From: Bacillota bacterium
GTDB lineage: Bacteria; Bacillota; Clostridia; Lachnospirales; Lachnospiraceae
Assembly: GCA_023458035.1 (NCBI GenBank)
Contig: JAEXAX010000035.1
Span: forward strand, 1-30,457
Direction: 5' to 3'
Length of the DNA stretch: 30,457 nt
The translations under genes were made by a program, and so were the position numbers. This document shows, piece by piece, positions 14,090 through 22,349 of this stretch (position 1 is the first letter of the stretch; each line of letters opens with the position of its first letter). A model generated the notes under the pieces. It did not search any database. It was not told the origin of the DNA and saw nothing but the letters and a program-made list of their open reading frames with translations.

Positions 14090-15163
14090 ATGGCTGATCA
14101 TGAAACATTTCATCAACAGGTCGATATCCAAAATACTTTAAAGCTCCGTGAGATCCTGACTACTCTACCAAAGTTTCTGCGTGACTATTTCCGCGCACTT
14201 GAACCAACGACCAGTACCCGAACACGAATTTCATATGCGTATGACCTGCGGATTTTTTTTCATTTTATATTAAAAGAAAATCCGGCGTTTGAACAATATC
14301 GGATTCAGGATCTGCCGCTGGGCTGTCTGGATCAGTTGGAAGCTGTCGATATTGAGGAATACCAGGAATACCTTAAGGTTTATTTTAATCAGAATGATGA
14401 GGTCACAACCAACGGCGAACGGGGCTTAAAGCGCAAAATGTCTGCCCTCAGAAGTATGTATCAATATTTTTATAAACGTGAACTGATTCAAAAAAATACA
14501 CCTCTGCTTGTTAATATGCCCAAGCTGCATGAAAGAACAATCACCAGGCTGGATTCAGATGAGGTCAATCATCTGCTGGATGTGCTTGAAAATGGCTGTG
14601 ATGGATTGACAAAAAAACAACGATCTTCTTTTCAAAAAACCAGAGAACGTGATTTTGCACTGATCTCATTGTTATTGGGAACAGGCATCCGTGTATCCGA
14701 ATGTGTCGGTCTGGATCTGGAAGACGTTGATTTTAAACATTATGCTATTCGTATCATCCGCAAGGGCGGGAACGAATCCAGAGTTTACTTTAATGAAGAG
14801 GTAGCCGCCGCCCTGACGGCCTATTTGGATATTCGGGAGGGACAGATTCCGTTGAGCGGTCATGAACACGCTCTCTTCCTCTCTACTCAGCATAAACGTA
14901 TCGGTATTCGCGCCGTACAGAATCTGGTAAAAAAATACGCTGCTCAGGTAACAACCACTAAACGAATTACTCCGCATAAGCTTCGCAGCACCTATGGCAC
15001 ATCTCTCTATGAGGCGACCGGCGATATTTATCTGGTTGCCGATGTGCTTGGTCATAAGGATGTCAATACGACAAAAAAACACTATGCAGCCATGGATGAA
15101 GAACGTAGGCGCCGAGCCGCTGATTTTGTCAATCTGCGGCAACGGCCTGCTCGGGATGAATAA
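14090..15163 (+). CDS. Tyrosine recombinase, XerS-like
   Basis: 357 residues from ATG 14090, with AAAGGA 11 bases upstream; in-frame TTG 14045 and ATG 14078 have worse sites. An N-terminal SAM-like DNA-binding domain (about 30-160) precedes the catalytic domain with R201 (GTGIRVSECVGLDLEDVDF), K225 (IIRKGGNE), H296 and R299 (TPHKLRSTYGTSLY), H322 (DVLGHKDVNTT) and the nucleophile Y332 (KKHYAAM). All six expected residues are present. The length, the insertion near KKQRSSFQKTRERD and the pattern TPHKLR...LYEAT resemble XerS of streptococci, a single recombinase that replaces XerC/XerD. No att-like repeats, excisionase or phage genes lie nearby. A dif-like palindrome lies directly in front. I infer a chromosome dimer resolvase; a stand-alone integrase remains possible. 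Confidence 0.8.
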   Translation: MADHETFHQQVDIQNTLKLREILTTLPKFLRDYFRALEPTTSTRTRISYAYDLRIFFHFILKENPAFEQYRIQDLPLGCLDQLEAVDIEEYQEYLKVYFNQNDEVTTNGERGLKRKMSALRSMYQYFYKRELIQKNTPLLVNMPKLHERTITRLDSDEVNHLLDVLENGCDGLTKKQRSSFQKTRERDFALISLLLGTGIRVSECVGLDLEDVDFKHYAIRIIRKGGNESRVYFNEEVAAALTAYLDIREGQIPLSGHEHALFLSTQHKRIGIRAVQNLVKKYAAQVTTTKRITPHKLRSTYGTSLYEATGDIYLVADVLGHKDVNTTKKHYAAMDEERRRRAADFVNLRQRPARDE

Positions 15164-15202
15164 GGTCGCGTTTCTAAAGTCGCATTCTGCCGTGCTAAAG
15201 CT

Positions 15203-15231
15203 AAAAAAGACAGCTATTCGCTGTCTTTTTT
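15203..15231. terminator. Bidirectional terminator between the Xer gene and dtd
   Basis: AAAAAAGACAGC (15203-15214) and GCTGTCTTTTTT (15220-15231) form a 12-pair stem with a 5-base loop, with A and T tracts for both directions. It marks the point where + and - coding strands meet. Confidence 0.9.
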
Positions 15232-15247
15232 ATATCGTTCATATTGC

Positions 15248-15721
15248 TTATAGTATTTCCTTGCCAACCGGAAATAATTCGGCGCTGTCCAATAATACCG
15301 TAAACGGCCCGTCGTTGACCAATGATATCTTCATGTCAGCCGCAAAAACTCCGGCCTCAACACTTCTATCATGGGACCGGCGGCACTCTCTCACCATTTC
15401 CTCGAATAAGACTTTCGCCTTATCCGGTGCAGCATTGTCAATAAAACTTGGACGATTTCCTTTTTTGCAATTGGCATATAAGGTAAACTGAGAAACCAAC
15501 AGCAAATCACCACCGACATTTTTAATTGACAGATTGGTTTTTCCATTCTCATCACTGAAAATACGCAATTTATACATCTTATCCAGCATCTTTCGTGCCA
15601 TTGTTATGTCATCGCCATGACTGATACCGACCAACACAAGATATCCGGCTCCGATCTCGGCCGTCTGTTCTCCGTTTATAGTGACCGATGCTTCAGATAC
15701 CCGTTGAATCAATAGTTTCAC
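15248..15721 (-). CDS. dtd: D-aminoacyl-tRNA deacylase
   Basis: 157 residues from a GTG at 15721 (VKLLIQRVSEASVTINGEQT). A longer frame to 15799 exists, but the family starts here, and GTGA overlaps the upstream stop by 4 bases, with GAGG in front. Dtd hydrolyses D-amino acids, and also misacylated glycine, from tRNA. The active-site motif SQFTL is at 77-81. The Gly-cisPro motif NDGPFT is at 136-141, usually NDGPVT. It is the last gene of icd-cmk-like-dtd and ends at a strong bidirectional terminator. Confidence 0.95.
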   Translation of the reverse strand: MKLLIQRVSEASVTINGEQTAEIGAGYLVLVGISHGDDITMARKMLDKMYKLRIFSDENGKTNLSIKNVGGDLLLVSQFTLYANCKKGNRPSFIDNAAPDKAKVLFEEMVRECRRSHDRSVEAGVFAADMKISLVNDGPFTVLLDSAELFPVGKEIL

Positions 15722-16353
15722 AGCAGGCCTCTTTCCCGGAGTGCATGAAGGATCATATTCACCGTTTTGTCCACACCAAACTGGCTGACATTTAAGCAAA
15801 GATCATAATTATCTGCTTTTCCCCATTCGCGGTCGGTATAATAATGGTAGTAGCTGGCACGGGTTTTATCCATTTTATGGATAAAATCCTTGGCTTTAGC
15901 CGGACTCAAACCATCGGTCTTGGCGCAGAGTTCAACACGGTCATTTTCAGAGGCATGTAAAAAAATCCGAAATAAGCTTGGATCATCCGCAAGTGCATAG
16001 TCGGCACAGCGGCCCATGATTACGCAGGAGCCTTCCTGTGCGATCTCTTTGATGGTGGCAAATTGAGCCAGAAACAGCTTCTGATTCATCGGCATCTCCA
16101 GACCGGTCATGGTGGCCGGATAGCCATAGCTGAAAGTGTTCATTACGATGGAATATAACAAACTTTTTGTCGGTTTTTCATCCTGTTCTTGCATCATTTC
16201 CGGTGAAAAACCACTGTCCTGTGCAGTCCTGGCCAATAATTCCTTATCATAATACGGAATCTCCAAGACTTCAGCCAATTTGTGACCGACATCCTTGCCA
16301 TGGCTACAGTACTGACGACCGATACTAATGACGACTCTTTTATTCTCTTCCAT
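15718..16353 (-). CDS. Cytidylate kinase-like family protein (AAA/cytidylate kinase 2)
   Basis: 211 residues of the family annotated cytidylate kinase-like (PF13189). It begins with VVISIGRQYCSHGKDVGHKLAEVL, then IPYYDKELL, both typical. The nucleotide-binding loop, usually GSGGRE in this family, reads CSHGKD here (residues 16-21), so two glycines are replaced. Later segments VIMGRCADYALADDPSLFRIFLHA and YYHYYTDREWGKADNYDLCLNV fit the family well. The substrate of these proteins is generally unproven, so CMP kinase activity should not be assumed. It overlaps dtd by 4 bases, and its start overlaps the icd stop by 1 base, so the three are co-translated. Confidence 0.8.
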   Translation of the reverse strand: MEENKRVVISIGRQYCSHGKDVGHKLAEVLEIPYYDKELLARTAQDSGFSPEMMQEQDEKPTKSLLYSIVMNTFSYGYPATMTGLEMPMNQKLFLAQFATIKEIAQEGSCVIMGRCADYALADDPSLFRIFLHASENDRVELCAKTDGLSPAKAKDFIHKMDKTRASYYHYYTDREWGKADNYDLCLNVSQFGVDKTVNMILHALRERGLL

Positions 16354-17561
16354 TACAGCATCTCCTCCAATGTATTTCGAATTGCCAGAATAAAGTTATG
16401 GCTGTTTAAAACAGTTGGGGAAGGATGAGTTGTGATCAAGGCAAGATCCTTGGTCATGAAACCGTCCTCAATAGTTTTAATGGTAGCTCGCTCCAGCTTT
16501 CCGGCAAAATCTTCCAGTTCTGCTAATTGATCCAGTTCGCCGCGCTTTTTCAATGCGCCGGTCCAGGCAAAAATAGTAGCAACCGAGTTTGTAGAGGTGT
16601 CCTGCCCCTCCAGGTGCCGGTAGTAATGGCGTTGTACCGTTCCGTGAGCAGCTTCATATTCAAAAAATCCTTCCGGTGAAACCAATACCGATGTCATCAT
16701 CGCAAGGGAACCAAAGGCCGATGAGATCATATCACTCATCACGTCACCGTCATAATTTTTGCAGGCCCAGATATGGCCGCCTTCACACTTCATGATTCGA
16801 GCTACCGCATCATCAATCAGGGTGTAAAAATACTCGATTCCCTTGATGCGGAAAGCATCCTCAAATTCATTGGCATATACTTCGGCAAAGATATCTTTAA
16901 ACCGATGATCATAGATCTTTGAAATGGTATCCTTTGTGGCAAACCACAGATCCTGTTCTAATGATAAGGCATAGCGGAAGCAGCTTCTGGCAAAGCTATA
17001 AATTGAAGCGTCGGTATTATGAATACCTTGGATTACGCCCGCCCCATCAAAAGTATGAATATCAGACTCGGTCACCTGACCATCAGCCGAGGTCACCACC
17101 AGTTTGGCCTGACTGCCGGCAGTAACTGCCAACTCGGTATTCTTATATACATCTCCGTATGCATGTCTGGCAATGGTAATCGGTTTTTTCCAATTTTTTA
17201 CGCATGGCTCGATTCCTTTGACAATGATCGGAGTTCTGAAAACAGTTCCGTCCAAAATGGCTCTGATGGTTCCATTCGGGCTCTTCCACATCTGCTGCAG
17301 TGCATATTCCTTTACTCGATCGGCATTGGGCGTAATGGTGGCGCACTTAACAGCTACGCCATATTTTTTATTGGCATAAGCCGCATCAAAGGTGACCTGA
17401 TCACCGGTCGCATTACGATGCTCCAGGCCCAGATCATAATATTCGGTTTTCAGGTTAACAAACGGCAGGATCAGATCCTCCTTGATCATCGTCCAAAGGA
17501 CCCTGGTCATCTCATCTCCATCCATTTCTACTAAAGGGGTGGTCATTTCAATTTTCTTCAT
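16353..17561 (-). CDS. icd: NADP-dependent isocitrate dehydrogenase, eukaryotic-like type
   Basis: 402 residues. It converts isocitrate to 2-oxoglutarate and CO2 with NADP, supplying glutamate precursor and NADPH. It belongs to the homodimeric subfamily shared with eukaryotes, seen from PLVEMDGDEMTRVLWTMIKE, the substrate region KSPNGTIRAILDGTVFRTPI and the cofactor region FEYEAAHGTVQRHYYRH. The catalytic aspartates lie in KNYDGDVMSDMISSAFGS. The length is standard and no residue looks damaged. AAGGAG precedes the ATG. It has its own promoter inside the end of cinA and leads a three-gene unit with the cytidylate kinase-like gene and dtd. Confidence 0.97.
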   Translation of the reverse strand: MKKIEMTTPLVEMDGDEMTRVLWTMIKEDLILPFVNLKTEYYDLGLEHRNATGDQVTFDAAYANKKYGVAVKCATITPNADRVKEYALQQMWKSPNGTIRAILDGTVFRTPIIVKGIEPCVKNWKKPITIARHAYGDVYKNTELAVTAGSQAKLVVTSADGQVTESDIHTFDGAGVIQGIHNTDASIYSFARSCFRYALSLEQDLWFATKDTISKIYDHRFKDIFAEVYANEFEDAFRIKGIEYFYTLIDDAVARIMKCEGGHIWACKNYDGDVMSDMISSAFGSLAMMTSVLVSPEGFFEYEAAHGTVQRHYYRHLEGQDTSTNSVATIFAWTGALKKRGELDQLAELEDFAGKLERATIKTIEDGFMTKDLALITTHPSPTVLNSHNFILAIRNTLEEML

Positions 17562-17599
17562 GTCATTCTCCTTCGCTAAAGCCGCCTCTGTTGCTAACC

Positions 17600-17628
17600 A
17601 TTATACTTAATCAGTCATTTTTATGCAA
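17600..17628 (-). promoter_or_regulatory. Candidate icd promoter
   Basis: On the minus strand, TTGCAT (17623-17628) and a perfect TATAAT (17600-17605) are 17 bases apart. The -35 lies within the last codons of cinA, so icd can be expressed separately from the upstream genes. Confidence 0.65.
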
Positions 17629-18855
17629 TTCTTTTCGTAATTGAACCATTGCATAAACGGTTGCATAATCTCGCACCTTATCCCGGTTTCCATTAAAACG
17701 ATATTTTTGCACACTGACACCATCAGCCGAAGCACAGGCGATATAAACCAGTCCAACCGGTTTTTCTTCACTGCCGCCATCCGGTCCGGCTATACCGGTG
17801 ATGCCTATGCCGATATCTGTTTGATATCGTTTTCTGGCACCGACCGCCATTTGTTCTGCCACCTCGGGGCTGACAGCCCCCAGACGGTCTAAGGTCTTTT
17901 TTTCAACGCCGAGCAGCTGCATCTTGCTTTTATTTGAATATGTTACCAGACCCTGCTGCAATACGGCCGAAGCGCCGGGTATATTGATCAAACGGGCAGC
18001 CAACCGGCCGCCGGTGCAGGATTCAGCTGTCGTCAGGGTTAACCCTTTGTTCTTCATATCCTCGATCAACGTCTGTTCAAGACTAACTTGTTCATCGGTT
18101 GTGTATACATGGATTGGAAAGCGACGACAGATCTCTGTCACAACAGGCTCCAATAGTACTGCTGATTCTGCTTCCGAGGAGGCTCTGGCCGTCACCCGCA
18201 AATGAACTTCTCCCGCTTTTGCATAGGGGGCAATGGTCGGATTTGTTTGATGCTCGATCAGATCTTTGATTTCTTCCTCTACTATACTCTCACCGATACC
18301 GCAGATTTTAATCATATTGCTACTGAAGAGATAGGGATTCCGCTTTTTTAAGTACGGTTTTACAGACCGCTCAAACATCGGCTGTAATTCATTCGGCGGC
18401 CCCGGCAACAAAATCAGGGTACATGCTTCGGACTCACACAGAAGACCGGGAGCTGTACCGTTGGAGTTTTCCAGAATGACTGCTCCCTCCGGTACCAAGG
18501 TCTGCTTCCAAATGCTGTCAACTACGGTTTTGGCTCCGGTTCTGGCAAAATATGACGCAATCGTTTCACGAACTGCTTCATTGGGCTTAAGCTCCCAGCC
18601 TAAAAATTCGGCTGTCGTTTCCCTGGTGATATCATCCTGAGTCGGTCCAAGTCCGCCCGTCAGGATGACGATATCAGCTCTGCTGCCGGAAAGTCGTAAC
18701 TGCTCTGTCAATCGATTGGCATTGTCTCCGACCACAGTCTGGTGATATAAGCTATAGCCCAAATCGGCACAGGCTGCTGCCAAATAGGCGGCGTTTGTAT
18801 TGACGATATTTCCCATTAACAGCTCGGTTCCGACGCTGATCAATTCTACAACCAT
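17611..18855 (-). CDS. cinA: CinA: competence/damage-inducible protein with nicotinamide-nucleotide amidohydrolase domain
   Basis: 414 residues, the two-domain form. The N-terminal MoaB-like domain (about 1-170, VELISVGTELLMGNIVNTNA and ILTGGLGPTQDD) hydrolyses ADP-ribose in studied members. The C-terminal PncC domain (about 255-414, LTTAESCTGGRLAARLINIPGAS and GIGITGIAGPDGG) deamidates NMN to NaMN in NAD recycling. GGAGG precedes the ATG. It follows pgsA by 53 bases in the same direction. NAD salvage here complements the NadD domain elsewhere in the window, though the two genes are not co-transcribed. Confidence 0.96.
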   Translation of the reverse strand: MVVELISVGTELLMGNIVNTNAAYLAAACADLGYSLYHQTVVGDNANRLTEQLRLSGSRADIVILTGGLGPTQDDITRETTAEFLGWELKPNEAVRETIASYFARTGAKTVVDSIWKQTLVPEGAVILENSNGTAPGLLCESEACTLILLPGPPNELQPMFERSVKPYLKKRNPYLFSSNMIKICGIGESIVEEEIKDLIEHQTNPTIAPYAKAGEVHLRVTARASSEAESAVLLEPVVTEICRRFPIHVYTTDEQVSLEQTLIEDMKNKGLTLTTAESCTGGRLAARLINIPGASAVLQQGLVTYSNKSKMQLLGVEKKTLDRLGAVSPEVAEQMAVGARKRYQTDIGIGITGIAGPDGGSEEKPVGLVYIACASADGVSVQKYRFNGNRDKVRDYATVYAMVQLRKELHKND

Positions 18856-18908
18856 AGCTCCTCCTTTTCCATTTTCACGGCCGGTATAAAACGACTCTGA
18901 TTATCTGT

Positions 18909-19445
18909 TTAACGAATTGATTTTAAGATATTTTTATTCTGCAGGAGATAGTCCACGAGCGAAATCATCGTCAGCAGCAATGACAGATATAACAAAATCT
19001 GCTCCGGCCAGAAGGCTGCTCTACCCAAATTTAGAATAAATAAGGTCAGCATAATCATCTGTGTAAAGGTCTTGGCCTTACCCCACCAGCCGGCGGCGAT
19101 CACTACGCCCTGATCCGATGCCAACAGACGGAATCCGCTGATGATAAATTCACGACTGATGATGATGATGACGATCCAGCCCGGAATCCTCTGTACATCA
19201 ACCAGACAGATCAGCGCTGCACAAACCAGCAGTTTATCCGCCAGCGGATCCATAAATTTACCGAAATTTGTCACCAATTTGTATTTTCTGGCTAAATACC
19301 CATCCACAAAATCCGTCAGACTGGCTACCACAAAGATCACAGCGGCGATCCAGTTATTGGCCGGAACCTGTGGTATCAGCATCAATAGTACGAAAAAAGG
19401 AATCAAAACGATTCGAAATAAGGTTATTTTATTTGGTGTATTCAT
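18909..19445 (-). CDS. pgsA: CDP-diacylglycerol--glycerol-3-phosphate 3-phosphatidyltransferase
   Basis: 178 residues, a multi-spanning membrane enzyme that makes phosphatidylglycerophosphate for phosphatidylglycerol synthesis. The CDP-alcohol phosphotransferase motif is complete: D48 G49 xx A52 R53 x8 G62 xxx D66 xxx D70. It begins MNTPNKITLFRIVLIPFFVL, typical of PgsA. GGGGAGG lies 9 bases before the ATG, which overlaps the rimO stop by 4 bases. The rimO-pgsA-cinA order is common in Firmicutes. Confidence 0.96.
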   Translation of the reverse strand: MNTPNKITLFRIVLIPFFVLLMLIPQVPANNWIAAVIFVVASLTDFVDGYLARKYKLVTNFGKFMDPLADKLLVCAALICLVDVQRIPGWIVIIIISREFIISGFRLLASDQGVVIAAGWWGKAKTFTQMIMLTLFILNLGRAAFWPEQILLYLSLLLTMISLVDYLLQNKNILKSIR

Positions 19446-20788
19446 TCCTCTATTACCTCCCCAAACAAGTCATATTCAGAAGCCTCTGTAATCCGAACAG
19501 TCATAATGTCACCGGTCATCCGACTCATTGCGGCCTCATGATCATGTACAAAGACATAGCCGTCAACGTTCGGTACGTCACGATAAGAGCGTCCAATTAA
19601 AACCGGCAGACCGTCTTCAGCCTCGATGGTTCCTTCAATTAGAATTTCCACCTTTCGATTGATCATTTGCTGTCCCTTATCAAAGGAAATCTTTTTTTGA
19701 AGTTCCATAAGCTCTGCCCGGCGCTCCTGCTTAAGCTTTTCATCAATTTGATCCGGAAGCTTAGCAGCCGGCGTGTCTTCTTCCTGTGAATAAGCAAAAA
19801 CTCCGAGTCTGTCAAAACCAACTTCCCGGATAAACTCTTTGACCTCTTCGTGCTCTTCCTCTGTTTCGCCCGGAAAGCCGCTGATCAGTGTTGTCCGCAA
19901 GCAAATATCGGGGATTTGCTTGCGCAACAACTGAATTTTCGATAAGAGTTGTTCTTTGGATGTACGTCGTCCCATGCGTCGTAAAACATGATTCGAGGCA
20001 TGCTGGATCGGCAAATCAAGATACTTGCAGATCTTCTTCTCCTGCGCAATTACAGTGATTAATTCATCATATATCTCTTCCGGATATGCATATAAGATTC
20101 TCAACCAGTGCAGGTCTTCGATCGCCGTTAATTTCAGACACAATTCATGTAGACATTTTTTACCGTAAAGATCTGTTCCATACATAGTCGATTCTTGCGC
20201 AACGATGATCAATTCCTTCACGCCTCTGTTGACCAGGATTTCCGCCTGCTTCACCAGTTCATCCATCGGAATGCTGCGGAAACGACCGCGCACTTTTGGA
20301 ATGATACAATAGGTACAATTCTTGTCACATCCCTCTGATATTTTTAAATAGGCATAATGTCCGCCGGTCGTCAACATCCTGTGCGTTCCGATCCGCGGAG
20401 CCTGATTGATCGACTGAAAGCTGCTGTAACCCTTGCCTTCCAGAACAGCCGTCACCGCTCCGGCAATTTCATGATAGGCGGTCGTTCCCAAAATGGCATC
20501 CACCTCCGGAATTTCCTTGAGAATCTCATCCTGATAACGCTGAGCCAAACAGCCGGTTGCGATCAAGCCCTTTAATCGTCCCTTTTCCTTATAGGCGGCC
20601 ATCTCAAGAATGGTTTCAATGCTTTCCCGTTTCGCATCCTCTATGAAACAGCAGGTATTGACGACGATCACATCTGCCTCCGACTCTTCATTTGTCAGCT
20701 CAAAGTGATGAGATGTCAGGTTGCCCAGCATCTCTTCGGAATCGACCAAATTTTTGTCACATCCCAAAGAAACAAATAAAATTTTCAT
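19442..20788 (-). CDS. rimO: Ribosomal protein S12 methylthiotransferase RimO
   Basis: 448 residues. RimO methylthiolates an aspartate of ribosomal protein S12. The N-terminal domain has cluster cysteines C10 (VSLGCDKNLVDSEEM), C46 or C47 (VVNTCCFIE) and C80 (IATGCLAQRY). The radical SAM cluster is C154, C158, C161 in SEGCDKNCTYCIIPKVRGRF. A C-terminal TRAM domain covers about 380-448. The SLGCDKNLVDSE signature separates RimO from MiaB. AGGAG lies before the ATG within the end of the pseudouridine synthase gene, 4 bases away. Confidence 0.96.
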   Translation of the reverse strand: MKILFVSLGCDKNLVDSEEMLGNLTSHHFELTNEESEADVIVVNTCCFIEDAKRESIETILEMAAYKEKGRLKGLIATGCLAQRYQDEILKEIPEVDAILGTTAYHEIAGAVTAVLEGKGYSSFQSINQAPRIGTHRMLTTGGHYAYLKISEGCDKNCTYCIIPKVRGRFRSIPMDELVKQAEILVNRGVKELIIVAQESTMYGTDLYGKKCLHELCLKLTAIEDLHWLRILYAYPEEIYDELITVIAQEKKICKYLDLPIQHASNHVLRRMGRRTSKEQLLSKIQLLRKQIPDICLRTTLISGFPGETEEEHEEVKEFIREVGFDRLGVFAYSQEEDTPAAKLPDQIDEKLKQERRAELMELQKKISFDKGQQMINRKVEILIEGTIEAEDGLPVLIGRSYRDVPNVDGYVFVHDHEAAMSRMTGDIMTVRITEASEYDLFGEVIEE

Positions 20789-20792
20789 TCTA

Positions 20793-21764
20793 TTACTCCT
20801 GTCTAAGTTTAATGATCAGACTATCAAAATATGTTGGCAGCGGAGCAGTAAATTCCATGTACTGTCTGCTGGTCGGATGAATAAAACCAAGCATTTCGGC
20901 ATGCAGGCATTGTCCTTGCAGGCCAGCCTGAATCGGAAGACGACTGTGATGATCAAAATATAATGCATCTCCGAGCAACGGATGATGCAAGTGATTCATA
21001 TGGACCCGAATCTGATGTGTCCGTCCGGTTTCCAATCGACAGGTAATCAGACTGCAACGCTTCCAGGTTTCTATCACCTGATAATGGGTAACAGCCGGTT
21101 TTCCTGTACTGATAACGGTCATTTTTTTGCGATCCTGTGGATGTCTGCCGATCGGAGCCTCAATGGAACCGCTCGTCTCTTCAAACTGTCCCCAAACAAT
21201 CGCCCGATATTGACGACTGATCGAATGAACTTTCAGCTGTTCTGCAATATCCCTGTGAGTGCGGTCATTTTTACAGACCACCAGCAACCCGGTGGTATCC
21301 TTATCAATCCGATGAACAATGCCCGGCCTCAGTACTCCGTTGATTCCGGAAAGATCATGACAATGGTACAGCAAAGCATTTACCAGTGTATCTTCATAAT
21401 GTCCGGCTGAAGGATGGACAACCATGCCTTTTGGCTTATTAACAACCAGCAGATCCGCATCTTCATATATGATGTCGAGTGGAATATTTTGAGCCGGTAT
21501 CTCCGGCTCGGCCGCTTCGGGAATACAACAGCTGATTCTGTCCCCGGGCTGTAGTTTATGCTTGAACGGTACCGGCCGGCCATTTACCAATGCCGGAGCT
21601 GCTGCCAGAATCTTCTGCCAGTAGCTCCGGCTGATCTGTGGTATCTGCTCTCCCAAAAATTTATCAAGCCGTACCGCCCTGACGGCAACTAACTCTACTT
21701 CTTCCCCCGCCGCCGAAGAAAGCGGATATAAATTATTTTTTTCCATCATCATTTGAATTCTCAT
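20793..21764 (-). CDS. rluD: RluA-family 23S rRNA pseudouridine synthase (RluD type)
   Basis: Up to 323 residues. An N-terminal S4 RNA-binding domain (about 31-78, VRLDKFLGEQIPQISRSYWQ) precedes the catalytic domain, with the motif HRIDKDTTGLLVV whose aspartate (D154 in this numbering) is the catalytic residue. The later motif GRTHQIRVHMNHLHHPLLGD is also typical. The start is uncertain: ATGs at 21764, 21752, 21749 and 21746 all lie inside the end of lspA and none has a strong site, so coupled translation is likely. The exact uridine target cannot be read from sequence; RluD type is the best guess from the S4 domain. Confidence 0.9.
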   Translation of the reverse strand: MRIQMMMEKNNLYPLSSAAGEEVELVAVRAVRLDKFLGEQIPQISRSYWQKILAAAPALVNGRPVPFKHKLQPGDRISCCIPEAAEPEIPAQNIPLDIIYEDADLLVVNKPKGMVVHPSAGHYEDTLVNALLYHCHDLSGINGVLRPGIVHRIDKDTTGLLVVCKNDRTHRDIAEQLKVHSISRQYRAIVWGQFEETSGSIEAPIGRHPQDRKKMTVISTGKPAVTHYQVIETWKRCSLITCRLETGRTHQIRVHMNHLHHPLLGDALYFDHHSRLPIQAGLQGQCLHAEMLGFIHPTSRQYMEFTAPLPTYFDSLIIKLRQE

Positions 21765-22284
21765 CTAAATGCTGCTCATGTTGTTTTCGCTCTTTGGCTA
21801 AGTGAGCATCTTCCCGTAAAACCAGAAAAGCAAAATAGACGGCAGCAAAAGTAACATAAATATCGGCCACATTAAATACCGGAAAGCGAATCAAATCAAA
21901 ACTGATAAAATCCACCACATATCCTTGTAAGCTGCGATCAATCAGATTTCCGATAGCCCCGCTCAACAATAATAGCATGGCTAATGGATAACCGATAAAT
22001 GGTCGCTCCAGTAATTTGATATAGTAATACAAACAAACCGCCAATATAATAACCGTCATTCCTATAAAAAAGAAGCGAGCATCCTGCAGCAGACCGAAAG
22101 CCGCCCCGCGATTCTCAACATAACTGAAGGACAAGCTGTCCTTAATCAGAGTAATTGTCTTATTCTTGTTCAGCAGTTCCGAAACTGCCCAGTATTTTGT
22201 CCATTGATCAAATGCGATCATCAACACCAGCGTGAATACAAAACTGATATGACGACCGACTTTTTGCGGCATTGATTGTATCAT
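21733..22284 (-). CDS. lspA: Lipoprotein signal peptidase II
   Basis: 183 residues with four predicted membrane helices. It cleaves signal peptides from diacylglyceryl-modified prolipoproteins. The catalytic aspartates are D125 (GYVVDFISFD) and D141 (FPVFNVADIY), with GAIGNLIDRS and YVENRGAAFGLLQ also conserved. A hydrophilic charged tail of about 25 residues (KERKQHEQHLDENSNDDGKK) is longer than usual and overlaps the next gene by 32 bases. AGAGG precedes the ATG. Confidence 0.95.
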   Translation of the reverse strand: MIQSMPQKVGRHISFVFTLVLMIAFDQWTKYWAVSELLNKNKTITLIKDSLSFSYVENRGAAFGLLQDARFFFIGMTVIILAVCLYYYIKLLERPFIGYPLAMLLLLSGAIGNLIDRSLQGYVVDFISFDLIRFPVFNVADIYVTFAAVYFAFLVLREDAHLAKERKQHEQHLDENSNDDGKK

Positions 22285-22349
22285 GGATAAACCTCTTTCT
22301 ACTGTTGCTTGACTATTAAACCTTTAACCCAATTGCCTCTGAGCCACAC

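Noticed and set aside
14090..15163. Tyrosine recombinase as the integrase of a mobile element
   Set aside because: No excisionase, phage or plasmid genes, no direct repeats and no tRNA are adjacent, and it is embedded among housekeeping genes. The protein resembles XerS more than phage integrases.
17019..17534. 171-codon open frame opposite icd
   Set aside because: It is a shadow of the icd coding strand; composition and lack of motifs give no support for a gene.
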